A stretch of DNA of 64,000 nucleotides from Mesorhizobium sp. Pch-S (GTDB lineage Bacteria > Pseudomonadota > Alphaproteobacteria > Rhizobiales > Rhizobiaceae). Numbering within the stretch: the stretch's first letter is position 1; each line of letters begins with the position of its first letter. The DNA is taken from contig NZ_CP029562.1 of the NCBI RefSeq assembly GCF_004136315.1, forward strand, positions 2,671,501 to 2,735,500. Direction: 5' to 3'. Of the stretch, positions 53,749 through 63,771 are shown one piece after another. A model generated the notes under the pieces. The model ran no database searches. It saw only the letters and a program-made list of their open reading frames with translations, and was not told the DNA's origin. The position numbers and the translations under genes are program-made.

Positions 53749-55365
53749 TTAGTGCCGGAAATGCCTGATCCCGGTGAAGACCATGGCGATGCCGTGGTCG
53801 TCGGCTGCCTTGATGACATCGTCGTCACGCATGGAGCCGCCGGGCTGGATGACTGCCGTGGCACCTGCTTCGACGGCGGCAAGCAAACCGTCGGCAAAGG
53901 GGAAGAAGGCGTCGGAAGCGACGACCGAACCCTTGGTCAACGGCTCTGCGTGACCGGCTGCTTCCGCGGCGTCGAGGGCCTTGCGCGCCGCGATGCGCGA
54001 GGAGTCGACACGGCTCATCTGGCCGGCGCCGATGCCGACCGTGGCGCGGTCCCTGGCATAGACGATGGCGTTGGATTTTACATGCTTGGCGATGCGGAAG
54101 GCGAATTTGAGGTCAGCCATTTCGGCTTCGCTCGGTGCGCGCCTGGTGACGACCTTGAGATCGAGATCGTCGACCACGGCATTGTCGCGGTTCTGCACCA
54201 GCAATCCGCCGGCCACTGATTTCACGATGGTGCCGGTCTGGCGCGGATTGGGCAGGCCGTCGGTGACCAGCAGGCGCAGGTTCTTCTTGGCGGCGACGAT
54301 TGCTGCAGCCTCTTCGGACACATCGGGCGCGATGATCACCTCGGTGAAGGTCTTGACGATTTCCTCGGCAGCCTCGGCATCGAGCAAGCGGTTCAGGGCG
54401 ACGATGCCGCCGAAGGCCGAGACCGGATCGCAGGCCAGAGCCTTGAGATACGCTTCCCTGAGTGTCGCGCCTTCGGCGACGCCGCAAGGGTTGGCATGTT
54501 TGATGATCGCGACCGCGGCAGTGCGGACCGGGTCGAACTCGCCGGCCAGTTCGAAAGCCGCATCGGTGTCGTTGATGTTGTTGTAGGACAGTTGCTTGCC
54601 CTGCAGCTGGCGCGCCGTGGCAACGCCCGCGCGCCTGTCGCCATTGACATAGAAGCCCGCTGACTGGTGCGGGTTTTCGCCGTAACGCATGACGTTTTCC
54701 AGACGTCCGCCGAAAGCGCGCCATGTCGGCTGCTCGATCTTCAGTTCCTCGGCGAACCAGCCGGAGATCGCGGCATCATAGGCAGCCGTGCGGGCAAAGG
54801 CTTTTGCCGCGAGCCGCTTGCGGAAATCCAGCGGCAGCGCGCCACCATTGGCGGCAAGCGTTTCCAGCACCGCGGCATAGTCTTCGGGTTCGGTGACGAT
54901 GGCGACGTAGGCATGGTTCTTGGCCGAGGCGCGCACCATGGCCGGACCGCCGATGTCGATGTTCTCCACGATCGCGGCGTAGCCGGCGCCGGAGGCGCGG
55001 ACTTCTTCGAACGGGTAGAGATTGACCACGACCAGGTCGATCGGCTGTATAGCGTGGTCGCGCATGGCGGCGGCATGTTCCGGATCGTCGCGCACGCCGA
55101 GCAGGGCGCCATGCACCGAGGGATGCAGCGTCTTGACGCGGCCGTCCATGATCTCGGGGAAGCCGGTCAGTTCAGACACGTCGCGCACGGTTATGCCGGC
55201 AGCGGCGATCGACTTGGCGGTGCCGCCGGTCGAGACCAGTTCGACCCCGGCCTTGGCAAGTGCCGCCGCGAAGTCGATGAGGCCGGTCTTGTCGGATACG
55301 GAGAGCAGCGCGCGACGAACGGGAACGAGGTCCGGCGCGGGAATGTTCTTGGCGGCAACGGCCAT
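53749..55365 (-). CDS. purH: bifunctional AICAR transformylase / IMP cyclohydrolase PurH
   Basis: A 538-residue enzyme for the last two steps of IMP synthesis. The N-terminal MGS-like IMP cyclohydrolase domain ([50 protein letters not shown]) spans about 1-150. The formyltransferase domain has [32 protein letters not shown] and the catalytic K-H pair in [11 protein letters not shown], ending GIRHFRH. Length is standard. ATG 55365 matches family starts. No ZTP-type riboswitch motif is visible in the 100 bases upstream. Confidence 0.97.
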   Translation of the reverse strand: MAVAAKNIPAPDLVPVRRALLSVSDKTGLIDFAAALAKAGVELVSTGGTAKSIAAAGITVRDVSELTGFPEIMDGRVKTLHPSVHGALLGVRDDPEHAAAMRDHAIQPIDLVVVNLYPFEEVRASGAGYAAIVENIDIGGPAMVRASAKNHAYVAIVTEPEDYAAVLETLAANGGALPLDFRKRLAAKAFARTAAYDAAISGWFAEELKIEQPTWRAFGGRLENVMRYGENPHQSAGFYVNGDRRAGVATARQLQGKQLSYNNINDTDAAFELAGEFDPVRTAAVAIIKHANPCGVAEGATLREAYLKALACDPVSAFGGIVALNRLLDAEAAEEIVKTFTEVIIAPDVSEEAAAIVAAKKNLRLLVTDGLPNPRQTGTIVKSVAGGLLVQNRDNAVVDDLDLKVVTRRAPSEAEMADLKFAFRIAKHVKSNAIVYARDRATVGIGAGQMSRVDSSRIAARKALDAAEAAGHAEPLTKGSVVASDAFFPFADGLLAAVEAGATAVIQPGGSMRDDDVIKAADDHGIAMVFTGIRHFRH

Positions 55366-55468
55366 GGCTGGCGGCCTTTCTGCGGGCTGAAGAAGATGGT
55401 CCGCGCCGTAGCACACGGAGGCTCAAAATCAAGCAGAGTCAGCGTCGGAAAGCGTGCCGCGTACAAAC

Positions 55469-55795
55469 TCACGCAGAGAGCGCGTCCATCTTGTCACGCC
55501 AGAAGGACAGGCGTTCCTTCAGCGCAGCGCCTTCGGGTTGGGAATCGTCTTCGAAGCGCTCGAGCACCTCGATGGCGATGGCGTCCTGGCCATGACGGTT
55601 GTATGCCGCCTGCAACTCGGCCGCGCGATGGCTGCCCAGCCGAAGCGTGAACCACAACCGGTTCGGCATTGCGTCGAGATCCGGCGAATGCCCGACCCAG
55701 CGCTGATCCGTTTCAGCACAGATCAGCCCATAGATCCCTGCCCGGACATCCCGTTTCTTGTAGGCCGCTACGGCGGCCTTCCTGTCTATGCTCAT
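55469..55795 (-). CDS. GIY-YIG nuclease family protein
   Basis: A 108-residue single-domain protein. AGIYGLICAETDQRWVGHSP (GIY at 20-22; the second element is altered to RWVGHS rather than YVG) and LRLGSHRAAELQAAYNRHG with the catalytic-type Arg follow the GIY-YIG fold. It has no DNA-binding extension, unlike UvrC or homing enzymes. It is divergent from a DUF2239 gene, with a shared 20-base dyad between them. The pair sits where purH and the heparinase-like gene are usually adjacent. A nuclease activity is predicted but the target is unknown. Confidence 0.78.
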   Translation of the reverse strand: MSIDRKAAVAAYKKRDVRAGIYGLICAETDQRWVGHSPDLDAMPNRLWFTLRLGSHRAAELQAAYNRHGQDAIAIEVLERFEDDSQPEGAALKERLSFWRDKMDALSA

Positions 55796-55843
55796 GTTGG
55801 AAACCTTTCGGGCGGCATGTAAGTGCAACGCCCGGTAACGTCA

Positions 55844-55863
55844 ATTATACCCGGGTAATATTT
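55844..55863. promoter_or_regulatory. dyad around ACCCGGGT between divergent genes
   Basis: AATTATACCCGGGTAATATT is a 20-base imperfect palindrome (two mismatched pairs) centred on CCCGGG, midway between the GIY-YIG and DUF2239 starts. Position and symmetry suit an operator controlling both genes. The binding protein is not encoded next to it. Confidence 0.5.
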
Positions 55864-55910
55864 GACATTGCCGGCGAAGACGCTATGAAGGCTGACCAAG
55901 GAGAATCCTG

Positions 55911-56528
55911 ATGCCTTTGTCTCTGACTGCCGCCAGCACCGCATTCGACGGCGATCGCCGCCTCGCCGACGGACCGCTGGTCGAAGTGGCGCTTGCCGTG
56001 AAAGCGCACGAAGGCGCCGCGCCCCTGCTGGTCTTCGATGACGCTACAGGCGCGGTCATCGATCTCGACCTGCGTGGCTCGGATGCGGAGATCCTTGCAC
56101 GGCTCGCCGCGCGGTTTCCATCGCTCCCCTCGGCCAAAGCCGCTGCTGAAGACCTGCCCACGGCGGAAGGGTCGGATACCGCAACACGCGGCCGGGGCAG
56201 GCCGAAGCTTGGGGTGATCGCACGCGAAGTCACCCTGTTGCCGCGGCAATGGGAATGGCTGGCGGCACAGCCCGGCGGGGCTTCGCAGACATTGCGCCGG
56301 CTGGTCGATACGGCACGCCGCGCGGATGGCGATGGAAGCGCCCGGCGCAACCGACAGGAGGCCGCCTATCGTTTCGTCTCGGCCATGGCTGGAAACCTGC
56401 CCGGCTTCGAGGAGGCATCGCGAGCCTTGTTTGCCAACGATCCGGAAGGGTTCACACGCGAAATCGCAAGCTGGCCGACCGATATCAGGGCGTATGCCCT
56501 GAAGCTTGCAGGGTACGCGGACACCTGA
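55911..56528 (+). CDS. DUF2239 family protein
   Basis: A 205-residue protein. VFDDATGAVIDLDLRGSDAE near residue 43, the Arg/Gly-rich RGRGRPKLGVIAREVTLLPR, WEWLAAQPGGASQTLRRLVD and the end TDIRAYALKLAGYA match the DUF2239 pattern. The basic AT-hook-like RGRGRPKLG stretch and the helix after it suggest DNA contact. Function is unknown. ATG 55911 has AAGGAGA seven bases upstream. Its stop is 16 bases from the convergent heparinase-like gene's end. Confidence 0.8.
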   Translation: MPLSLTAASTAFDGDRRLADGPLVEVALAVKAHEGAAPLLVFDDATGAVIDLDLRGSDAEILARLAARFPSLPSAKAAAEDLPTAEGSDTATRGRGRPKLGVIAREVTLLPRQWEWLAAQPGGASQTLRRLVDTARRADGDGSARRNRQEAAYRFVSAMAGNLPGFEEASRALFANDPEGFTREIASWPTDIRAYALKLAGYADT

Positions 56529-56544
56529 TGTCGGAGCGCCGCGA

Positions 56545-58266
56545 TCAGGTCCTTGAGGCAAAGCCGGCCGTGCCGGTGCGCACGAACTGCCAATGCACTT
56601 CCGCTTGCGTCGATGCGTGGAAATGCAGCACGATCTGCCGGCTGCGACGCGGCCCGACGATACCGGCGAAGAAAATCGATTCCTCGACCTCGGGCTGTAC
56701 CTGCGGCGAGGTGAACACCCAGATGTCGCCACCCTCGGCGGCAAGCACGAGCCGGTCGTGCTCGTCGCGGAACAGGCTGGCGTCGGGGTGGATATGGAAG
56801 CGGACAGCGACGCCGTCGCGACCATCATTGCGGATCGCACTGTTCCCGGCTTGCAGGAAACGGTCGCGGCCGGTGAGGACATTGCCGTTTGCCGACAGCA
56901 CGACTTCGCGCTCATGCAGGATTCCGAAGCGCTGCGCATAGCCATCATGCCGGGCGACGAAGCCCTGGCGGCCGCTGTCGTCGAGCCGTTCGCTCGAGAC
57001 TTTGCGCGGACCTCCGAGCAAGGGTGAGCCCGGCAGGCCGCCGAGCCGCATCGACAGGGCGAAACGCGCGGAAGATGTGTCGTTGAGCGTTGCCGTGGAG
57101 TGCGCGGCGGTGGCCCGTGCCAGCGGGCGGAATTCGGCGGCGCCGTAGGTGTCCACCCCGGCATTCACGATGTAGTGCTGGCGGCCCGACGACAGTTCGA
57201 ACGACAGGCAGCCGGCATGGGCGGAATTGGAAACATCGATCGGCGGTGGTGTGCCCGTATCTGCAATCACCGTGACGTCGCCCATGGCCAGCCGCTCGTA
57301 GCCGGAATAGGGCGCATGCAGCAAAGGGGCGCCGGCGGTGTCGTCATGGCGCAGGATCGCGGCAATCCGGTCCTGGATGGTGGCACCCATGCCGTTGAAG
57401 CGGGCGAGGCTGCCGTCATGGTGGCGGAAGAAACGCAGCGCCGGCAGCATTCGGTCGATGGCGTTGATCAACGCCGCCGGCGGTGTCTCGGCCTGATTGG
57501 CGTAGGTCTGGCGCAGTGGCAGGAGATCGGCCAGGATCTCCAGGACGGTCAGCGGATTGCGCGAGATATGACCGCCATCGGGAAGGATCTGGCGGTCGAG
57601 CTCCTCGCCGAGATTGCGGGTGGCCGAGCGTAGCGCCGAGGCCGGCGCGGGCAGGGACAATGCCGCAAAGGCGAGAGCGACGCGGGCGCGCAGCCTGTCC
57701 TTGCCATCGGGCATCTCGCGCGCCAGCGAACGCAGGTAGCGAATCTGCACGGCCAGCGTTTTCAGGAAGGCGCGGTAGAATGGAAACTCGGCCCCTTGCA
57801 GGACGATGGAGGAATGCTGCTGCCAGGCGATGATGCGCTTGGCCGTGGTGGCCGGTTCCCAGGCCGGGCCTGCGATGCGATTGCCATGCTGGGCGATCCA
57901 GTCGGAGACCAGCGCGCGGGCATTGGCGGCGGCAAGATCGGTTCCGGCGGCGCGCATGTGGCGAAGCCAGCGGAAACCATGCAGTGAGCGCACCCAGCCA
58001 TCATGAGCGACGTCGAGCTGGAATGGCGACAGGCCTCCGGTCTCGACCAGATGGCCAGAGAGCGGGAAACGGCCATAGTAGATCTCATGCGCGATCTGCG
58101 GATCGGCCAGCCTGAGATCGGGCGGCGCGATCAGCACGCGTTCAGGTGTGCGACCGGAATAGCGCCAGCGATAGACAGGCCCGGCGCGCAGGCTCCGGCG
58201 CGTCTTGCGCCAAAACTCCTTTGCGACGAGCGTCCACAGACGCGTCGTATCATCGGCAGCGAGTGC
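56545..58266 (-). CDS. heparinase II/III family protein
   Basis: A 573-residue protein with an N-terminal (alpha/alpha) toroid-like helical half (about 60-300, including HLVETGGLSPFQLDVAHDGW-like residues and DRQILPDGGHISRNPLTVLE) and a C-terminal Hepar_II_III beta-sandwich (about 320-540: AGCLSFELSSGRQHYIVNAG, RATAAHSTATLND). Such lyases cleave uronic-acid polysaccharides, but this housekeeping branch next to rsmB and purH in Rhizobiales has no proven substrate. The start TTG 58266 lies six bases behind GAGG; a TTG at 58317 would add 17 residues and is less likely. Confidence 0.85.
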   Translation of the reverse strand, partial: ALAADDTTRLWTLVAKEFWRKTRRSLRAGPVYRWRYSGRTPERVLIAPPDLRLADPQIAHEIYYGRFPLSGHLVETGGLSPFQLDVAHDGWVRSLHGFRWLRHMRAAGTDLAAANARALVSDWIAQHGNRIAGPAWEPATTAKRIIAWQQHSSIVLQGAEFPFYRAFLKTLAVQIRYLRSLAREMPDGKDRLRARVALAFAALSLPAPASALRSATRNLGEELDRQILPDGGHISRNPLTVLEILADLLPLRQTYANQAETPPAALINAIDRMLPALRFFRHHDGSLARFNGMGATIQDRIAAILRHDDTAGAPLLHAPYSGYERLAMGDVTVIADTGTPPPIDVSNSAHAGCLSFELSSGRQHYIVNAGVDTYGAAEFRPLARATAAHSTATLNDTSSARFALSMRLGGLPGSPLLGGPRKVSSERLDDSGRQGFVARHDGYAQRFGILHEREVVLSANGNVLTGRDRFLQAGNSAIRNDGRDGVAVRFHIHPDASLFRDEHDRLVLAAEGGDIWVFTSPQVQPEVEESIFFAGIVGPRRSRQIVLHFHASTQAEVHWQFVRTGTAGFASRT

Positions 58267-58419
58267 CAAAAACCACCTCGATTTGTCCCGTCCGCCCGCC
58301 TGAATTATAGGATTCAACTATATTCTTGAAAGCGAATTCGGCGGGAAGCCCACAGATCAGGGTTAAGCCAGACCTTTTTGGGGTATTTTGCCGCGACACG
58401 ATTTGCAGAGTGCGGACTG

Positions 58420-59805
58420 TCAATCCGTTCTGCGCAGGCGGGCAGCAAAGAAGCCGTCGAGGCCGGACAACGTCGGACTGTCCAGGCTGAAGCCTGCAGG
58501 TGTGGTGCGTAGCGTGCCTTTTGGCGTCACGAAAGAGGCGATGCCCGGTATCTCGTCCGGCCGGACTGGATCGTCAACAACACCCTTCGCTTCGGACAGG
58601 AAGGCATCGTGGAGCTCCTCTCCTTCGAGCGGATCGAGCGAGCAGTTGGAAAAGACAACGCGACCGCCAGGCTTCAGCAGCGTGACGGCTTTCTCCAGCA
58701 ATCGACGCTGCAGGTTGGCAAGCTTGTCGATGTCGGCGAGCGTCTTGGTCCAGGGTACGTCGGGGTGGCGGCGCACCGTGCCGGTGGAAGAGCAGGGCGC
58801 GTCCAGCAGAACGGCATCGAAAAGCTCGGCGGGGCTGTAGTCGAACAGGTCGGACTGGATGACCTCGGCGTTCATGCCCAGCCGCTCGAGGTTCTGCCTC
58901 AGCCGCGCCAGTCGGCTTTTCGATGTGTCGACCGCCGTTACCTTCGCGCCAGCCAGGATGAGCTGTGCCGTCTTGCCTCCGGGGGCCGCGCAAAGGTCGG
59001 CAACACGTTTGCCGGTGATGTCGCCGAAAAGCCTTGCCGGGAGCGCGGCGGCTGCATCCTGCACCCACCAGGCGCCTTCTGCGAAGCCTGGCAGCTCGGT
59101 GACAGGCGCGGGCAGCTTCTCCACCCGAACCGTACCTGTCGGCAGGACGATGCCTCCAAATCGTTGCGCCCACAGTGCCGGGTCGGCTTTCACCGTGAAG
59201 TCGACCGGTGCTTCCAGCCGATGCACGGCGAGGATCGCATCGGTCGTCTCCTGACCATAAGCGTCGCGCAACCGTTGTTCGAACCAAGCCGGCGCATCAT
59301 CGGTCGCGGCGAGAGCCTGCGGCAACTCGACATCCTTGGTGCGGACCAGAGCGCGCAAGACACCGTTGACGAGACCGGAAAAGCGTGTGGTGCGCGGATC
59401 AGCCTTGGCATGGGTGACAGCGAGGTCGACGGCAGCACTGTCGGGCACATCCAGGAACAGTATCTGCGCGGCCGCGACATGCAGGATGTGCGAAAGCGTG
59501 GTGGCGTTTGCTGGCAGCGGCTTTTCCAACCGGCGGGAGAGCAGGCCGGCAATGGTCATGCGGTGGCGGAGCGCGGTTACCAGAATGGCGCGCACCAGTG
59601 CGCGGTCGCGCCCGTCAAGCGCCCGATACTGCGGATGGCCGTGCTCGTTGTCGGTCAGTCCATCGAGGGGAGTGCGGGCATCGACGACCGCAGCCAGCAG
59701 TCGCGCCGCTGCCTGACGTGCGGCAAGGCCGGGTGCCTGCGGCGCATTGTCGGAACGATGAGGCGATGGCTTGCGGGCAGCCTTGCCAGCTTGCGTCACT
59801 GCCAT
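58420..59805 (-). CDS. rsmB: 16S rRNA cytosine-967 C5-methyltransferase RsmB
   Basis: A 461-residue rRNA methyltransferase. An N-terminal NusB-like domain (about 28-160: [40 protein letters not shown]) precedes the SAM-binding core with [15 protein letters not shown]. The two catalytic cysteines are C338 in [15 protein letters not shown] and C388 in [13 protein letters not shown]. It modifies C967 of 16S rRNA. The start overlaps the end of htpX by ten bases, so the two are coupled, and the heparinase-like gene follows after 153 bases. Confidence 0.93.
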   Translation of the reverse strand: MAVTQAGKAARKPSPHRSDNAPQAPGLAARQAAARLLAAVVDARTPLDGLTDNEHGHPQYRALDGRDRALVRAILVTALRHRMTIAGLLSRRLEKPLPANATTLSHILHVAAAQILFLDVPDSAAVDLAVTHAKADPRTTRFSGLVNGVLRALVRTKDVELPQALAATDDAPAWFEQRLRDAYGQETTDAILAVHRLEAPVDFTVKADPALWAQRFGGIVLPTGTVRVEKLPAPVTELPGFAEGAWWVQDAAAALPARLFGDITGKRVADLCAAPGGKTAQLILAGAKVTAVDTSKSRLARLRQNLERLGMNAEVIQSDLFDYSPAELFDAVLLDAPCSSTGTVRRHPDVPWTKTLADIDKLANLQRRLLEKAVTLLKPGGRVVFSNCSLDPLEGEELHDAFLSEAKGVVDDPVRPDEIPGIASFVTPKGTLRTTPAGFSLDSPTLSGLDGFFAARLRRTD

Positions 59806-60839
59806 GGACCTTTCGGGCCGGACGGGTTGCGGCCCCAGGGATTGGATTTCGGCGCTTCCGGTTGCTCGCTTTCGCCGGAGGAAGGCTCGGAGGCGCCCCA
59901 GGGGCCGGCCGAATCGATCTGGCCATGGCGTGGCGAAGCTGCCGCTTCGGGACGCGTCGCTTCGCCGGCCTCGCGGGCCTGGCCCATTTGCACCGCAAGC
60001 GCCTGCAAGGCAGCGATGCGGTTTTCCGTATTCGGATGGGTGGAGAAGAGGTTGTCCATGCGCTCGCCGGAAAGCGGATTGATGATGAAAAGATGCGCGG
60101 TCGCAGGATTGCGTTCGGCATCGTCGTTGCGGATGCGTTCGGCGCTGCGCGCGATCTTGTCAAGGGCGGAAGCCAGCCAGAGCGGATGACCGCAGATTTC
60201 CGCGCCGCGCCTGTCCGCCTCATATTCGCGGGTGCGGCTCACCGCCATCTGCACGATCATGGCAGCGAAAGGCGCAACGATCATCGCCACCAGCACGCCG
60301 ATGAAGCCGAGCGGATTGTTGTTCTCGCGGTTGCCGCCGAAGAAGAAGGCGAAATTGCCGAGCATGGAAATGGCACCGGCAAGGGTTGCCACGATGGTCA
60401 TGGTAAGCGTGTCGCGGTGCTGCACATGGGCAAGCTCGTGCGCCATCACGGCTGCGACTTCCTCATGCGACAGGCGCTGCAGCAGCCCGGTCGAGGCCGC
60501 AACTGCGGCGTTCTCCGGGTTGCGGCCGGTGGCGAAGGCATTGGGCTGATCGGTGTCGATCAGGTAGACACGCGGCATCGGCAGGCCGGCATTGGTGGCA
60601 AGGCTCCTCACGATGGCATAGAATTCCGGCGCGCTGCGCTCGTCGACCTCGACGGCGTGGTTCATCGACAGCACCATCTTGTCGGCGTTCCAGTAGCTGA
60701 AAAAATTGGTGGCGATTGCGATGACCAACGCAATCATCATGCCGCCGGAGCCGCCGATCAGGTAGCCGACACCCATGAACAGCGCCGTCATGGCGGCCAG
60801 AAGCATGGCTGTGCGCATCGTGCTCAAATGTTTCTCCAT
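59796..60839 (-). CDS. htpX: M48 membrane protease HtpX
   Basis: A 347-residue inner-membrane zinc protease for quality control of membrane proteins. N-terminal helices ([39 protein letters not shown]) precede the zinc motif H134-E135-x-x-H138 in [10 protein letters not shown], and the third ligand lies in [16 protein letters not shown] Pro/Gly/Ser-rich tail of about 60 residues after the catalytic domain ([17 protein letters not shown] and [16 protein letters not shown]) is typical of rhizobial members. The start is taken at 60839; ATG 60818 is possible. It is divergent from the DUF1674 gene by 85 bases. Confidence 0.94.
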   Translation of the reverse strand: MEKHLSTMRTAMLLAAMTALFMGVGYLIGGSGGMMIALVIAIATNFFSYWNADKMVLSMNHAVEVDERSAPEFYAIVRSLATNAGLPMPRVYLIDTDQPNAFATGRNPENAAVAASTGLLQRLSHEEVAAVMAHELAHVQHRDTLTMTIVATLAGAISMLGNFAFFFGGNRENNNPLGFIGVLVAMIVAPFAAMIVQMAVSRTREYEADRRGAEICGHPLWLASALDKIARSAERIRNDDAERNPATAHLFIINPLSGERMDNLFSTHPNTENRIAALQALAVQMGQAREAGEATRPEAAASPRHGQIDSAGPWGASEPSSGESEQPEAPKSNPWGRNPSGPKGPWQ

Positions 60840-60924
60840 CGCCTCGTAAGGGTCGATCCCTCGCCCTTGTTTCGCTATATGATGGTAAGAAGCCCAAGCT
60901 GTTTCAATCCACTGGAAGAAAAGC

Positions 60925-61146
60925 ATGTCGGACGAAAACCGCAAGCCGAACGAGATGCCGGGCGAAGCAGGCCAAGATAAGGCGCTGTCGCCGGCGGCAG
61001 AACGGGCACTGGCCGAAGCCGAAATCCGCCGCCGGGCCTATCGCCAGGCCGAGGCAGCCCTGCCCAGGGAAATCGGCGGTCGTGGCGGCAACGATCCCAA
61101 TCGTTATGGCGATTGGGAAGTGAAGGGCCTGACCAGCGATTTCTGA
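60925..61146 (+). CDS. DUF1674 / SDHAF4-like protein
   Basis: A 73-residue protein. The C-terminal block [20 protein letters not shown] is the DUF1674 signature; the mitochondrial relative SDHAF4 (Sdh8) binds flavinylated SdhA during succinate dehydrogenase assembly. The N-terminal half is polar and Ala/Glu-rich. It is the usual neighbour of htpX in alphaproteobacteria. Function in bacteria is inferred from homology. Confidence 0.9.
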   Translation: MSDENRKPNEMPGEAGQDKALSPAAERALAEAEIRRRAYRQAEAALPREIGGRGGNDPNRYGDWEVKGLTSDF

Positions 61147-61223
61147 CGCGGGCTCGATCTCGACGCCGCACGGTTTTCCCGAGGCTGATCCGCCGGTGGA
61201 ACCGATACAGTCGCCGATGCTAA

Positions 61224-61245
61224 ATTAGTGTTCTATAACGCTAAT
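61224..61245. promoter_or_regulatory. dyad ATTAGTGTT-CTAT-AACGCTAAT upstream of the VWA gene
   Basis: Nine-base arms (61224-61232 and 61237-61245) are complementary with one mismatch around CTAT. A third half-site, GTTAGCGTT, occurs at 61284-61292. The AT-rich patch and repeated half-site mark it as a promoter or operator for the Tad-like gene at 61409. Confidence 0.45.
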
Positions 61246-61408
61246 TCTCAACGCGGCCGTAACTTTACCCGGCATTTACCTTCGTTAGCGTTTTGGGGCC
61301 CGGAAAAGCCAGGCCTTTACCAAGCACTCACCAATCTTGGTCCAGATGCCGGCCCATCCGGCAGGAAACCCGCATTCGAGATACGGGTTCCGCGGGCGGG
61401 GAAGGGCG

Positions 61409-62818
61409 ATGATGTTTTTCGGCAGGCTTCGGCAGCTGGTCGGCAGGTTCGGCAAGAACCGCGACGGCAATTTCATGGTCATGGCGGGCGTCGTGCTGGG
61501 TGTACTGGCGTTGGCCGTGGGCTTTGCGGTGGATATCGGCCAGATGATGAATGCCCGCTCGGCGCTGGGCAACGCCATCGATGCAGCGGTGACCTCGACG
61601 GCACGCGATCTGACTACCGGGACTGCCACCGAGGCTGAGGCGACCAAGATCATCAAGGTCTACCTGGACGCCAATAGCAGCGGCGGCATTTTGAGCGCCA
61701 ACCAGATCGTGATCGACAAGGTAACGCTGGACCGCACGCAATACACGCTTCAGGTTTCGGCCTATGTCGACGTACCGCTCTTCTTTCCGTTGTTCGGTAC
61801 GGAAAAGACGCGGCGAGTGTCGCAAACGGGAGCTGCCGTCTATTCGTTCCGCCAGCTTGAGATTGCGATGATGCTCGACCTGACTGGGTCGATGAAAAGC
61901 GGGACAAAGGTCCAGGATCTCAAGAATGCCGCAAAAGATGCAGTCGACACTATTTTCAAGGATCAAAGCCCTAGTCGCCCTCGGGTGCGAGTGGCGCTTA
62001 TACCTTATGCAAATGCGGTGAATGTCGGCAGCAGCCTGGCCGCGAGTTCCGTTTTCATTGAAACCAAGGATAGTGAACGCAAGCAGGCGCCGGGCAACAC
62101 CACACCGCGGCTGCCGTCGAATTCGAGCAACGGCACGAACAACAAATACAACTGCGCCACCGAGCGTAAAGGCGATTACCAATATACTGACGATGGCCCC
62201 GAAAGCAGCATGGTCAATCGGGATCTATTCATAACGACTTTCTCGGACGGATCTGCCGGCTTCTCTGCTACTGTCATGTGCCCTAAAGCGGAAATAATGC
62301 CGCTCACGTCGGATGCTCAGGCGCTTAAGTCCCGGATCGATGCATTTGAATTTGAGGGCGGCACGGCCGGTCATATCGGCGTGCAATGGAGCTGGTATCT
62401 GCTCTCGCCGAACTGGGCGGGAGCGCTCCCCGAGGCGCAACGTCCAATGGACTATGACAGTACCAAGATAGGCAAGTATGCGATCCTGATGACGGACGGC
62501 CTGTTCAATCTTTCCTATTTCGACGCTTCCACCGACAGAGGTGTGTACAAGGATGGCAAGGCTCCGCCACGTGACGCGGCCATCAAGCTGTGCGAAGGCA
62601 TGCGTGCCAAGGGCATCGAAATCTACACCATCGGGTTCGATCTTTATAACCGCGATATCAGTGCAGATTCACGGGCCAAGGCGATTGATCTGTTACAGAA
62701 ATGCGCCAGCCCCGACAGTGGCGGGAAGCATTTCTTTGACGCCTCCACGGGACCGGAACTGAAGGCTGCGTTCGACAAGATCGCCAGGAACTTGAACAGA
62801 CTGGCTCTGACGAAATAA
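61409..62818 (+). CDS. Tad-like pilus-assembly protein with VWA domain (TadG type)
   Basis: A 469-residue protein. The N-terminus has a pilin-like/TadE-type membrane segment (about 23-45: FMVMAGVVLGVLALAVGFAV) followed by DIGQMMNARSALGNAIDAAV, the TadE/TadG pattern. A VWA domain follows with an intact MIDAS in MMLDLTGSMKSG (D157, S161) and later YAILMTDGLFNLSYF. A central Asn/Ser/Thr-rich insertion (about 225-280) includes two Cys. Tad proteins help assemble Flp pili, but no other tad gene is nearby, so its partners are elsewhere or absent. ATG 61409 or 61412 follows GGGGAAGGG. Confidence 0.85.
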   Translation: MMFFGRLRQLVGRFGKNRDGNFMVMAGVVLGVLALAVGFAVDIGQMMNARSALGNAIDAAVTSTARDLTTGTATEAEATKIIKVYLDANSSGGILSANQIVIDKVTLDRTQYTLQVSAYVDVPLFFPLFGTEKTRRVSQTGAAVYSFRQLEIAMMLDLTGSMKSGTKVQDLKNAAKDAVDTIFKDQSPSRPRVRVALIPYANAVNVGSSLAASSVFIETKDSERKQAPGNTTPRLPSNSSNGTNNKYNCATERKGDYQYTDDGPESSMVNRDLFITTFSDGSAGFSATVMCPKAEIMPLTSDAQALKSRIDAFEFEGGTAGHIGVQWSWYLLSPNWAGALPEAQRPMDYDSTKIGKYAILMTDGLFNLSYFDASTDRGVYKDGKAPPRDAAIKLCEGMRAKGIEIYTIGFDLYNRDISADSRAKAIDLLQKCASPDSGGKHFFDASTGPELKAAFDKIARNLNRLALTK

Positions 62819-62851
62819 CCGGCCTGCCAAGCGGTTCAAACGGAAACGGAA

Positions 62852-62882
62852 AAGGCCGCCACATCTTGCGATGGGCGGCCTT
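62852..62882. terminator. terminator-like hairpin after the VWA gene
   Basis: AAGGCCGCC (62852-62860) and GGCGGCCTT (62874-62882) form a nine-base GC-rich stem. On the minus strand it is followed by TTCCG only, so the T-tract is weak. It lies 34 bases past the VWA stop. Confidence 0.6.
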
Positions 62883-63107
62883 CCGTGGCTTTCGTCCAGG
62901 CGCGGCCCGTGGTCACGATCCCTTCGGACCGTGCACCGCGCGTCTCGCGCTTCAGCGGAGAGGCTGCTCTCCGTGAAGGCGATCCGCCGGGATCACGCTC
63001 TGGAAAACGAAATCACTCGACATCGGATCACCTCCTTTCAGTTCGTTGAACACGCCAACAAAGTGGGGTGTTTTCCGCCCAAGCGCAAGTGCAGGACCGC
63101 AACAGTT

Positions 63108-63683
63108 TCATGCTGCCGCGAAAAGCGCTGGAATTCCGGGCTTTGCCAGATGCAGGATGTCGTAGGCGGAACCATGTTCGGGTGTGGTCGCTGCCTCCGC
63201 GGAAAGCCGGAAACGCGAGAGACGCCAGTTGGCCAGGTCGATCGCCGTTACCGCGGCATAGATGCCCGCCTGTTTGACGAGCGCGGTGTTGTGTTCGTTC
63301 TCGCTGCGTTTCAGCGCCGCGAAATTCGCAGCCGGATCGATCAGGACGTCTTCGCGATAGACGGAGCGTGCGCCTGTCGCCGATCCCAGATGCACATTGA
63401 GCGGCAGCCAGGTTTCGATCGCGGGACGACCAAAGCCATCGATCACTTTCTGGAAGCGCTCGCCGGTGATGAAATCGCTGGCAGCTTCGTCATCCAGCCA
63501 GAGATAAAGCGACGAATAGGCATTGTTCAAGGCGCCGTTCTCGCCGCGCCGCTGCGCAACGAATGCCTTGAAGCCGAGGCCGGGCGTGTCGTCCCAATCG
63601 GGACCAAGACTGGCCGCCCGGCTGGCGATCTTGTTCATATCGTAGTCGGCGGGGAGGCGGTGGATGTACTGCATCATCAACAT
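63108..63683 (-). CDS. DUF4865 family protein
   Basis: A 191-residue protein beginning MLMMQYIHRLPADYDMNKIA and containing PGLGFKAFVAQRRGENGALN, NAYSSLYLWLDDEAASDFIT and NVHLGSATGARSVYREDVLI, the DUF4865 pattern. Such proteins are frequently found next to LysR regulators and small tautomerases, and some belong to the dimeric alpha-beta-barrel fold. Function is unknown. ATG 63683 has AAGGAG seven bases upstream. It is divergent from the LysR gene by 88 bases. Confidence 0.83.
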   Translation of the reverse strand: MLMMQYIHRLPADYDMNKIASRAASLGPDWDDTPGLGFKAFVAQRRGENGALNNAYSSLYLWLDDEAASDFITGERFQKVIDGFGRPAIETWLPLNVHLGSATGARSVYREDVLIDPAANFAALKRSENEHNTALVKQAGIYAAVTAIDLANWRLSRFRLSAEAATTPEHGSAYDILHLAKPGIPALFAAA

Positions 63684-63771
63684 GGCTGGGCTCCTTGATT
63701 TCGACGTAGCTTGCCATCGCCCTTTCATTGTGAAAACATATCTATGAATATATCAGTCATAATGTTTGAAC

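Noticed and set aside
55366..55468. Possible ZTP (pfl) riboswitch before purH
   Set aside because: ZTP riboswitches often precede purH, but neither the conserved GGGUCGUGAC-type core nor the CCGCC-type pseudoknot partner is visible on the minus strand.
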